This document shows positions 23,066 through 29,740 of a stretch of 32,049 bases of DNA, piece by piece. Source of the stretch: Bacteroidota bacterium (lineage in GTDB: Bacteria > Bacteroidota > Bacteroidia > Flavobacteriales > Flavobacteriaceae); contig JAKQJQ010000073.1 of NCBI GenBank assembly GCA_029561105.1, positions 1 to 32,049 of the forward strand, given 5' to 3'. Below the pieces are notes generated by a model. That model searched no databases and had not been told where the DNA came from. It was given only the letters and a program-made list of their open reading frames with translations. Positions within the stretch are counted from its first letter, which is position 1. Every line of letters begins with the position of its first letter. A program made the translations under genes and the position numbers.

Positions 23066-23497
23066 ATGTCATTTTCAGATCTATTCGACAGCGAATTCAA
23101 AACCAGGAATAAAGGCCATTTTTCGGCTATTGTACGTGTGGCCCTTGCCGACGGAAAAGTATCAGGCGAGGAGAAATCGTTCCTCGACAAACTCGCTACC
23201 AAACTAGAGATTACGCCTTCTGAATACGAGGAAATTCTTGAAAATCCACTCAAATATCCCATCAACCCACCGAGCCTTAGGACGCAAAGACTGGAGCGTT
23301 TGTATGACTTGGGCAGAATGGTACACACCGACCACCAATTGGGAGACAAACAAGATGTGTTGTTGCGCAAATTTGCCATCGCGCTCGGATTCACACCGGC
23401 CAACTCCAATTATATTGTAGACAAGGCGTTGTCTTTGATTGACCAAAAAGTAGATTCGGACACATTTCTTTATGAAATGGAACACATGAATAAATAA
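23066..23497 (+). CDS. TerB-family protein
   Basis: A 143-residue all-helical acidic protein resembling TerB, known from tellurite-resistance operons but widespread alone; the family binds metal in some members, with unclear function. The TerB-like start is AIVRVALADGKVSGEEKSFL, where ADGKVSGEE has the acidic turn conserved in the family. The later block (DLGRMVHTDHQLGDKQDVLLRKFAIALGF, about 90-118) repeats the pattern with TDHQLGDKQ. No other ter genes are nearby, so tellurite resistance should not be inferred. It is a single-gene unit with its own promoter and a strong terminator. Confidence 0.8.
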   Translation: MSFSDLFDSEFKTRNKGHFSAIVRVALADGKVSGEEKSFLDKLATKLEITPSEYEEILENPLKYPINPPSLRTQRLERLYDLGRMVHTDHQLGDKQDVLLRKFAIALGFTPANSNYIVDKALSLIDQKVDSDTFLYEMEHMNK

Positions 23498-23529
23498 TAT
23501 CAACGCGTTAAGTTGCTTGGTTACGAAGT

Positions 23530-23562
23530 AAAAAGCTCCCGAAAATATCGGGAGCTTTTTTT
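23530..23562 (+). terminator. Terminator of the TerB-like gene
   Basis: A 13-bp stem (AAAAAGCTCCCGA with TCGGGAGCTTTTT) around a 5-nt loop, followed by more T. Confidence 0.93.
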
Positions 23563-23604
23563 ATTGTATCGGGTCAGTTCACAGTCTCAAACGTAAAAGT
23601 TTCA

Positions 23605-23738
23605 TTTAACAAAAGATGCAGAATATATGCATTTGCGTCTCACCATTATTTTTTAGGGACGCATTTTCCCCTTCCCTGAAGGTAAAATACAAATTTTTAC
23701 GGACACCGAAATGCACATATTCTGCATCTTTTGTTAAA
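23605..23738. repeat. 134-bp element with 30-bp terminal inverted repeats
   Basis: The left arm (23605-23634) begins TTTAACAAAAGATGCAGAAT; the right arm (23709-23738) is its reverse complement with one mismatch in 30. Between them lie two smaller inverted repeats, GCGTC/GACGC (about 23635-23662) and CCTTC/GAAGG (about 23671-23683). It has no open frame of note. It lies between the TerB terminator and the 3' end of fbp, 34 nt after the fbp stop. It looks like a non-autonomous mobile element (MITE-like) or a folded RNA; I see no clear target-site duplication. Confidence 0.85.
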
Positions 23739-23772
23739 CCCGCTTTTTCTACGCCGCTATCGCTATAAATAT

Positions 23773-24780
23773 TTACTGGGATTGCTTCATGAATTCCTCC
23801 GCTTTCTCTACCATATTGTAGCTACCGCAGAAAAACGGGACGCGTTGGTGCAATTCGGTAGGCGTGATTTCCATGATGCGACCAAAACCGTCCGAGGCCT
23901 TTCCTCCGGCTTGTTCTGCGATGAACGCCATAGGGTTGCACTCATAAAGCAAACGCAACTTCCCTTTGGGCGCTTTAGAACTTGTAGGATAAATATAAAT
24001 CCCGCCTTTAATGATATTGCGGTGGATGTCTGATACCAAACTCCCAATATAACGCGACGTGTAAGGACGATCGCCTTCCTCAAGCTGGCAGTATTTGATG
24101 TAATTTTTAACACCTTGCGGAAAATGCACGTAATTCCCTTCATTGATCGAGTAGATGCTACCGTCTTTGGGGAACTGCATATTGGGATGCGAAAGGTAAA
24201 ACGTCCCGATTGCGGGGTTCAGCGTAAAACCATTGACGCCATGTCCGGTGGTGTAAACCAGCATGGTCGATGTTCCGTAAATGACGTAACCTGCGGCGAC
24301 TTGCGCGGTACCGGGTTGCAGGAAATCCTCCATCGTAACGGGCGTTCCGATTGGTGTGATGCGGCGGAATACAGAAAAAATCGTCCCGACCGATACGTTC
24401 ACGTCTATGTTAGATGAGCCGTCAAGCGGATCCATGAGTACCACATATTTGTTGTTGTGCCCCTTGTCAAGGCCTTGTACGGTAATGAAATGGTCGTTCT
24501 CCTCGGAAGCGATACCACACACGATCTCTCGGTTGATCAACGTTTGGATAAACACTTCATTGGCGTACACATCGAGTTTTTGCTGGTCTTCACCCTGGAT
24601 GTTTTGTTCTCCGGCGGCACCCACGATGTCTACCAAACCGGCTTTGTTTACCTTGTAATTCACCACTTTGGCCGCGAGCCTGATGGAGTTGATGATTTTG
24701 GATAATTCACCCGAGGAATATTGGTGGTCTTTTTGTTTTTCAATGATGAATTCCCCTAAGGTCCTGTTGCGTTCTTCCAT
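23773..24780 (-). CDS. fbp: Fructose-1,6-bisphosphatase class 1
   Basis: Hydrolyses fructose 1,6-bisphosphate to fructose 6-phosphate in gluconeogenesis. The 335 residues show class 1 marks: the metal-site glutamates at 93-94 (ASEENDHF), D117 and D120 in [47 protein letters not shown], and the sugar-phosphate stretch [30 protein letters not shown] split over the last third, then [10 protein letters not shown]. The start is the ATG at 24780 ([12 protein letters not shown]); an in-frame TTG at 24807 is an unlikely alternative. A near-match -7 box (GATATTTG on the minus strand, 24804-24811) lies upstream. It is convergent with the TerB gene and divergent from the acetyltransferase gene. Confidence 0.95.
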   Translation of the reverse strand: MEERNRTLGEFIIEKQKDHQYSSGELSKIINSIRLAAKVVNYKVNKAGLVDIVGAAGEQNIQGEDQQKLDVYANEVFIQTLINREIVCGIASEENDHFITVQGLDKGHNNKYVVLMDPLDGSSNIDVNVSVGTIFSVFRRITPIGTPVTMEDFLQPGTAQVAAGYVIYGTSTMLVYTTGHGVNGFTLNPAIGTFYLSHPNMQFPKDGSIYSINEGNYVHFPQGVKNYIKYCQLEEGDRPYTSRYIGSLVSDIHRNIIKGGIYIYPTSSKAPKGKLRLLYECNPMAFIAEQAGGKASDGFGRIMEITPTELHQRVPFFCGSYNMVEKAEEFMKQSQ

Positions 24781-24863
24781 GACGAAATCGTTGTAGTTAG
24801 GCTGCAAATATCGGTTTTTTTATGAAATTGAAAGTTAATTTACAGGATAGTTTATTGGATTTG

Positions 24864-24871
24864 TATATTTG
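24864..24871 (+). promoter_or_regulatory. -7 box TATATTTG of the GNAT gene
   Basis: A perfect TAnnTTTG box, 106 nt before ATG 24978. Transcription should start near 24876, so the whole dispersed element at 24887-24971 would be inside the 5' leader. No TTG at the -33 position is evident. Confidence 0.6.
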
Positions 24872-24886
24872 TTCGATTAACCACAA

Positions 24887-24971
24887 ATGCCCTAGCCCGG
24901 ATTGTAGCGAAAATCCTTTTTCTCGCTTCTTTAGCGAAAAAAAGATTGCAGCGGAAAGCCGGATAAGCTCC
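24887..24971 (+). repeat. Dispersed 85-bp element, copy 3, in the GNAT 5' leader
   Basis: Begins ATGCCCTAGCCCGGATTG, has a central hairpin TCGCT/AGCGA around the loop TCTTT, and ends AGCCGGATAAGCTCC. It ends 6 nt before the GNAT start codon. It has the same strand relation to its downstream gene as copy 2 has to nrdA. Confidence 0.82.
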
Positions 24972-24977
24972 CCGAAA

Positions 24978-25454
24978 ATGAACATCAGAAAAGGACAAAA
25001 ACAGGACATGCCCGCGGTTTTAGAACTCATCCGCGAGCTGGCCATCTTTGAAAAAGAACCCGATGCCGTGGTAGTCACTGTGACTGATTTGGAGCGCGAC
25101 GGCTTTGGTGCCAACCCATTGTTCTACACTTTTGTGGCCGAAGTTGACGCCAGGATTGTAGGCATGGCATTGTATTACTACCGTTACTCGACCTGGAAAG
25201 GCCGCACGATACACCTTGAGGATTTGATTGTCAATGAAAAAATGCGCGGCACGGGTTTGGGTCTGGCGTTGTACAGGGAAATTATCGCCCAGGGCAAACG
25301 CGATGGCGTACGCCGCATAGAATGGAATGTGCTGGATTGGAACACGCCCGCGATTGATTTTTACGTAAAATCGGGTGCGCGGATGCTTACCGATTGGCGC
25401 GTGGTCAACATGAATGAAAATGAAATCGAGGATTTCATAAATTCCAATCCATAA
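24978..25454 (+). CDS. GNAT-family N-acetyltransferase (diamine acetyltransferase-like)
   Basis: A 158-residue acetyl-CoA-dependent acetyltransferase. The acetyl-CoA loop is R90-G-T-G-L-G95, preceded by the strand HLEDLIVNEKMRG and followed by RRIEWNVLDWNTPAIDFYVKSGA split over about residues 112-134. The WNVLDWNTPAIDFY wording resembles spermidine/spermine N1-acetyltransferase and its thialysine-acetylating relative, so a small amine or amino acid is a plausible substrate. The start is the ATG at 24978 (MNIRKGQKQDM); the frame is open back to 24822, but that part would translate the dispersed repeat. The last five codons and stop (INSNP) lie within a heptad array. The next gene, lysC, starts 68 nt later and may be co-transcribed. 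Confidence 0.87.
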   Translation: MNIRKGQKQDMPAVLELIRELAIFEKEPDAVVVTVTDLERDGFGANPLFYTFVAEVDARIVGMALYYYRYSTWKGRTIHLEDLIVNEKMRGTGLGLALYREIIAQGKRDGVRRIEWNVLDWNTPAIDFYVKSGARMLTDWRVVNMNENEIEDFINSNP

Positions 25455-25516
25455 ATTCCAAACTCCAAAGCTTCCGGCATAGGTTGGAATTTGGAATTTG
25501 AGATTTGTAATTTTTT
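25437..25516. repeat. Heptad-repeat palindrome C across the GNAT stop codon
   Basis: Left 7-mers ATAAATT, CCAATCC, ATAAATT, CCAAACT, CCAAAGC (25437-25471) are followed by a 10-nt spacer and right 7-mers GGTTGGA, ATTTGGA, ATTTGAG, ATTTGTA, ATTTTTT (25482-25516). The two sides are complementary (CCAAAC against TTTGGA). The left arm encodes the end of the GNAT protein, and the right arm runs to within 6 nt of the lysC ATG. Confidence 0.78.
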
Positions 25517-25522
25517 AAAATT

Positions 25523-26788
25523 ATGAGAATTTTTAAGTTTGGCGGCGCCTCGGTAAAAGACGCCGCAGGAATCAGAAACGTATACGAAGTATTGCAAACC
25601 GTGGGTTACGAGGATGTTTTGCTCGTGGTCTCGGCTATGGGAAAAACCACCAATGCGCTAGAGGTCGTGATTAAGGATTATTTTGAGCAATCGGCGGCCT
25701 TGCAATCATCTGTACAGGAAGTCAAGAAATACCACAACCAGATTTTGCTTGATTTGTTTGACGACGACAAACACGAGGTTTTCATGGCAGTGAAAGCCCT
25801 CTTTTCTGAAATGGAATATTTTCTGGCCAACAACAAATCGCCCAACTACAATTTTGTCTACGATCAGATTGTGAGTTATGGCGAGCTGATTTCTACGACA
25901 ATCCTCGCGCATTTCATGAACCACCAAAGCATCAAGACCCATTGGCTCGATGTTCGGAATTTTATTAAAACCGATGCGACGTACCGCGATGCCAATGTAG
26001 ATTGGGATTTGACGCAGAAAAATATTTCCAAAAATATCAAGAGAAAGGTACTCAATATAACGCAAGGATTTATTGGCTCGGACGAAAACAATTTCACGAC
26101 AACCTTGGGCCGCGAAGGCTCGGATTACACCGCTGCAATTTTTGCATACTGCCTGGGCGCCGAAAGTGTCACCATATGGAAAGACGTGCCCGGCGTGATG
26201 AATGCCGATCCGCGCTATTTTAAAAACGCAAGCCTTTTGAACCAGATTTCGTATCGGGAAGCCATTGAACTGGCGTTTTACGGCGCGAGTGTCATCCACC
26301 CGAAAACCTTGCAGCCTTTACAGAAAAAGGAAATTCCGTTGTACGTGAAATCGTTTTTGAATCCAACTTTGCCAGGAACCAGTGTTTCTAAAGGCATGGA
26401 TTTGGAGCCGAGCTTGCCGTGTTTCATCGTCAAGAAAAACCAATTGCTCCTCTCGCTTTCGTCTATTGACTTTTCATTTATTATGGAGGAGAACATCAGC
26501 GAGATTTTTGCACTGCTGCACCAATACAAAATGAAAGTGAGTTTGATACAAAATTCGGCAATAAGCTTTTCTGTCTGCATAGAGGATAAATTTGGGAATT
26601 TCAACGAGCTTAAGACGGTGCTCTCAAAAAAGTTCAAGGTGACCTACAATGAGAATGTATCGTTGTACACCATCAGGCATTTCAATGAAACAGCCGCTAA
26701 GATTGTGGAGGAAGGCAAAACCATCCTGCTCAAACAAATAAGCCGCGAGACGATGCAGGTGATTACTAAAGAACCGAACGTCGCATAA
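25523..26788 (+). CDS. lysC: Aspartate kinase
   Basis: Phosphorylates aspartate, the entry to lysine, threonine, methionine and diaminopimelate synthesis. The 421 residues start with KFGGASVKD (5-13), the ATP/aspartate motif of aspartokinases, followed by LVVSAMGKTTNALE, then TLGREGSDYTAAIFAYCLGA and WKDVPGVMNADPR, and a C-terminal ACT region of about 120 residues (LSLSSIDFSFIMEENISEIF ... SLIQNSAISFSV). There is no homoserine dehydrogenase domain, so it is monofunctional. The ACT part suggests feedback control by an amino acid; which one cannot be read here. The ATG at 25523 lies 6 nt after a heptad array. It probably shares the GNAT transcript, since no TAnnTTTG box is seen in the gap. Confidence 0.92.
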   Translation: MRIFKFGGASVKDAAGIRNVYEVLQTVGYEDVLLVVSAMGKTTNALEVVIKDYFEQSAALQSSVQEVKKYHNQILLDLFDDDKHEVFMAVKALFSEMEYFLANNKSPNYNFVYDQIVSYGELISTTILAHFMNHQSIKTHWLDVRNFIKTDATYRDANVDWDLTQKNISKNIKRKVLNITQGFIGSDENNFTTTLGREGSDYTAAIFAYCLGAESVTIWKDVPGVMNADPRYFKNASLLNQISYREAIELAFYGASVIHPKTLQPLQKKEIPLYVKSFLNPTLPGTSVSKGMDLEPSLPCFIVKKNQLLLSLSSIDFSFIMEENISEIFALLHQYKMKVSLIQNSAISFSVCIEDKFGNFNELKTVLSKKFKVTYNENVSLYTIRHFNETAAKIVEEGKTILLKQISRETMQVITKEPNVA

Positions 26789-26819
26789 GCAGCCATTTTT
26801 CGCGCATTCTCTGTAGGTG

Positions 26820-26860
26820 GGTGATACTCACCGCTTGCAAGGTGACTATTTTTCATTTTT
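26820..26860 (+). terminator. Weak terminator or switch downstream of lysC
   Basis: Three short segments alternate: GGTGA (26820-26824), TCACC (26828-26832), GGTGA (26841-26845), the last followed by CTATTTTTCATTTTT. TCACC can pair with either GGTGA, so the terminator-like hairpin and the upstream hairpin exclude each other. The stems are only 5 bp. Confidence 0.35.
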
Positions 26861-26965
26861 AGCGGAGAATATGTCCCTTAACTTTCTGATTTGAAAAACT
26901 TTTTGATTATTATTGCATTTATTTTTTTACAACAAATAACTAAAAACCACAACCCACCATTAACT

Positions 26966-28861
26966 ATGAAGAAAATTACTCTAATGCTTGCTGTTTTGCT
27001 TACCGGAATCATGGCCGATGCCCAGGTTCTGCTTAGTGAAAATTTTGACACTGCGCTCAACTGGACTGTCGCACACACCTCTGGACCTTCTACTCTTGCC
27101 GGATGGACAAGAGTTACAGGCGGAGCGAATCCTACCTGTTCCCCATTTGCCGGCGCTGGTATGGCCCAATTCAATTCTTATGATATTGAAGAAAACAATT
27201 CCTACACATTAACTTCGCCTGCAATTACCTTTGGCGGACTTTTTTACAAAGCTTCTTTTAAACTTTACCGCGACGGTGGTTACGCCACCTCTGCCGACAG
27301 GGTAAGGGTATTTTACAGTGCCACCGGGGCTTTAGGAGGTGCTACTTTATTGACCACTGTTAACCGATCATTGACGCTAGCGCCTGTTGAGGCTGCGGCA
27401 GGATGGTATAGTTATGATGCATATCTTCCTTATGGCGCCACCGGAACAGGATACATCATCATTTCAGCTACGTCCGGATATGGGAACAACATTTTTATGG
27501 ACAGTGTTTCTGTAGAGCAAATCAATACCGTAAACGACGCAGCGTTGAACGCGGTTACCCTTAACACTGTTTTGAGCTTGGGAACTTATCCTATTGCAGG
27601 AAGTTTCAAGAATATCGGCGCCAACCCAATTACTTCGATTGATTTGAACTGGCAGGCTAACGGAGGTGCTATCCACACCCAATCACTTACCGGATTAAAC
27701 ATCAACCCAGGCCAAACTTACAATTTCTCACACACCGACCAATGGACTCCTGAAACCGGTGCTTACGGTATCTCGGTTTGGGTTTCAAACACCAACGGAA
27801 ACGATTCGAATCCTTCAAATGACACCATTGACCTTTCGGGTTATGTAGTCAATGAAATTTTCCCTAAAACTGTGGTTTATGAAGAAGCTACCGGAACTTG
27901 GTGCGGATGGTGCGTACGCGGACATATCGGCTTAAAGGATATGGAGCATTATCATCCAGACGGAAGCTGGATTGGAATTGCCGTTCACAACGCAGACCCA
28001 ATGGTATTGGCGGCTTACGACACTGCCTTGGCAAGTTTTATTTCAGGATATCCGAGTGGCGCGATTAATCGTAACCCTGCAGAAGTTGATCCGGGGCTAA
28101 GCTCGATTGAGCCAGCCTACCAGGACGAATTGACCAAAACCCCACTAGGAAAAGTTGCGGTTGCAAACCAAACCTGGGATCCTAATACCCGCGTGATTAC
28201 TTTTGACGCGCAAGCCATCTTCGCCCTTGATATGGCCAATGCCAATTACAACCTTTCTGCGGTGATTGTGGAAAATAACGTAACCGGAACGACAGCGAGC
28301 TGGAGACAAAGAAATTACTACTCTGGTAATACCATTACAGACTGGACGGGTTTCAACTGGGGAACTTACCCTGCTTACATCCCGGCTGCAACAATGGTTT
28401 ACAACCACGTAGGGCGCGCCTTACTTGGAGGTTTCCAGGGTGTAAACGGCTCTGTTCCTACTTCGGTGACTTACAATACACCTAACAGCTATACTTTTAC
28501 TCACACCCTTCCGGCAGCGCAAAAAGCCGACGACATCAGCATTGTAGTAATGTTGCTCGACAAAGCCACCGGACAAATCGTAAATGCCACCGAAGTGGAG
28601 CTTGATACGACTTTATCAAGTATGGCTTTCAATGCTAAGCACTACGGAGTTTATCCAAACCCAACAACTGGCATCTTTAACATCAACACAGAAAATCCAG
28701 TGAATGTTTCGGTAGTAGATGTGATGGGTAAAGTGGTGTTCCAGGCACAAAATGTAACCCGTGAGACGGCCATTAACCTTGGCGGATTGCAAAAAGGCGT
28801 GTACCTTGCGCAAATCACCGGTGAGAAAATCTCATCAACCGAAAAAATCATCCTAAATTAA
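26966..28861 (+). CDS. T9SS cargo with choice-of-anchor J and Omp28-like thioredoxin domain
   Basis: A 631-residue secreted protein. It has a signal peptide (MKKITLMLAVLLTGIMADAQ), an N-terminal jelly-roll part like choice-of-anchor J (about 20-200, SENFDTALNWTV ... GNNIFMDSVSVEQ), an Ig-like stretch (about 205-295), and a thioredoxin-fold domain with redox motif C313-G-W-C316 (EEATGTWCGWCVRGH) as in Omp28-related proteins, followed by ISGYPSGAINRNP, where the Pro could be the cis-Pro loop. The T9SS type A domain covers about 560-631 (VYPNPTTGIFNI ... GVYLAQITG). The start is the ATG at 26966 (MKK...); the upstream extension is AT-rich leader. A redox role at the cell surface is inferred, since CGWC is intact. 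The next gene follows after 7 nt. Confidence 0.87.
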   Translation: MKKITLMLAVLLTGIMADAQVLLSENFDTALNWTVAHTSGPSTLAGWTRVTGGANPTCSPFAGAGMAQFNSYDIEENNSYTLTSPAITFGGLFYKASFKLYRDGGYATSADRVRVFYSATGALGGATLLTTVNRSLTLAPVEAAAGWYSYDAYLPYGATGTGYIIISATSGYGNNIFMDSVSVEQINTVNDAALNAVTLNTVLSLGTYPIAGSFKNIGANPITSIDLNWQANGGAIHTQSLTGLNINPGQTYNFSHTDQWTPETGAYGISVWVSNTNGNDSNPSNDTIDLSGYVVNEIFPKTVVYEEATGTWCGWCVRGHIGLKDMEHYHPDGSWIGIAVHNADPMVLAAYDTALASFISGYPSGAINRNPAEVDPGLSSIEPAYQDELTKTPLGKVAVANQTWDPNTRVITFDAQAIFALDMANANYNLSAVIVENNVTGTTASWRQRNYYSGNTITDWTGFNWGTYPAYIPAATMVYNHVGRALLGGFQGVNGSVPTSVTYNTPNSYTFTHTLPAAQKADDISIVVMLLDKATGQIVNATEVELDTTLSSMAFNAKHYGVYPNPTTGIFNINTENPVNVSVVDVMGKVVFQAQNVTRETAINLGGLQKGVYLAQITGEKISSTEKIILN

Positions 28862-28868
28862 AACAATC

Positions 28869-29612
28869 ATGAAAAAGCTATTTATTGCCGCACTTTTTCT
28901 CAATGCACTTTTCGCTTCGGCGCAACTGTCTGTCAAAAAACTAGATGGCACGGTCATCAACGATGGCGATGTGTTTGTATTTAATGCGCTTTCAGACCCC
29001 GATGATATTGAAAATCCAAACAATTATTTGGGGCTTAAAATCTACAACACGGGTACGCAAAATATGCAAATTAAAGCGAAGTGTGTGAGCATCTCCAATG
29101 CAACCGGAGACAACCTGCAGCTGTGTATCGGGGATGTTTGTTTGAGCGCACTCACGGCTGGGAATTCTTACCCAAGTTCGGCCGTTACTATTGCCGCAGG
29201 CGGAACCAACAGCAACTTTGACCATTTGCTCAATGCCAATCCCGGCATCAACCCGGCGCTTCCGGTAGAATATGTAATCAAGATTTACCAATTGAACGGA
29301 AACGTTGAAGTGGGCAACTCGGTAACCTTTACCTACCGCTATTCTGGCGCACTTGCCACGACTGGCTTTGATGCTTTGGCAGGCGTGGGAGTTACAATCA
29401 AATCGACGATGGTTAACAGCCAGCTCGACATCTTCACTCAAAATGAAGTGTCGGTAACCCTATTCGACACCAATGGTAAATTGGTACGGCGGGAAGAGTT
29501 GACATCGGGAGTTCAGACCATTGAAACGGCAAGCCTTAACTCGGGCATTTACATTGTTAATTTCAAAAACAAGGCTGGCCAACAAGCCACCGCGAAAATC
29601 ATCAAAAATTAA
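28869..29612 (+). CDS. Small T9SS cargo protein of unknown function
   Basis: A 247-residue secreted protein with a signal peptide (MKKLFIAALFLNALFASAQ), a beta-rich body with two close cysteines (NLQLCIGDVCLSAL) that could form a disulfide, and a C-terminal end like a T9SS type A domain (VTLFDTNGKLVRREEL ... SGIYIVNFKNKAGQQATAKI). The usual YPNP entry is replaced by NSQLDIF. I do not recognise the body, though it reads like an immunoglobulin-like fold (VEYVIKIYQLNGNVEVGNSVTF). It starts 7 nt after the Omp28-like gene and is closed by a terminator, so the two form an operon and may act together; the paired Cys could be a partner for the CGWC protein (speculation). Confidence 0.8.
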   Translation: MKKLFIAALFLNALFASAQLSVKKLDGTVINDGDVFVFNALSDPDDIENPNNYLGLKIYNTGTQNMQIKAKCVSISNATGDNLQLCIGDVCLSALTAGNSYPSSAVTIAAGGTNSNFDHLLNANPGINPALPVEYVIKIYQLNGNVEVGNSVTFTYRYSGALATTGFDALAGVGVTIKSTMVNSQLDIFTQNEVSVTLFDTNGKLVRREELTSGVQTIETASLNSGIYIVNFKNKAGQQATAKIIKN

Positions 29613-29647
29613 TTCGGCTTACATTTAGCCTTATTGAAATAGATTAG

Positions 29648-29675
29648 AAAACCGTCTGGAAACAGGCGGTTTTTC
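29648..29675 (+). terminator. Terminator of the two-gene T9SS cargo operon
   Basis: AAAACCGTCTG (29648-29658) pairs with CAGGCGGTTTT (29663-29673), including one G-T pair, around a GAAA tetraloop, followed by T. Confidence 0.9.
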
Positions 29676-29710
29676 ATTTTGTAAATCTCAGAAGATTTCT
29701 GGGAATACAC

Positions 29711-29718
29711 TACTTTTG
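29711..29718 (+). promoter_or_regulatory. -7 box TACTTTTG of the large surface protein gene
   Basis: A perfect TAnnTTTG box ending 22 nt before ATG 29741. The nearest upstream TTG (29679-29681) is too far away. Confidence 0.55.
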
Positions 29719-29740
29719 GTTTCGGTTCGTTATATCTGTT

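Noticed and set aside
23066..23497. Tellurite resistance function for the TerB-like gene
   Set aside because: No other ter genes are present in the window, and stand-alone TerB-like proteins are common without that role.
24822..24977. N-terminal extension of the GNAT protein
   Set aside because: It would translate the promoter box and the dispersed repeat; the protein begins normally at ATG 24978.
25706..26299. Open frame of 197 codons on the minus strand inside lysC
   Set aside because: The lysC frame on the other strand is a clear aspartate kinase; the antisense frame has no promoter and no protein features.
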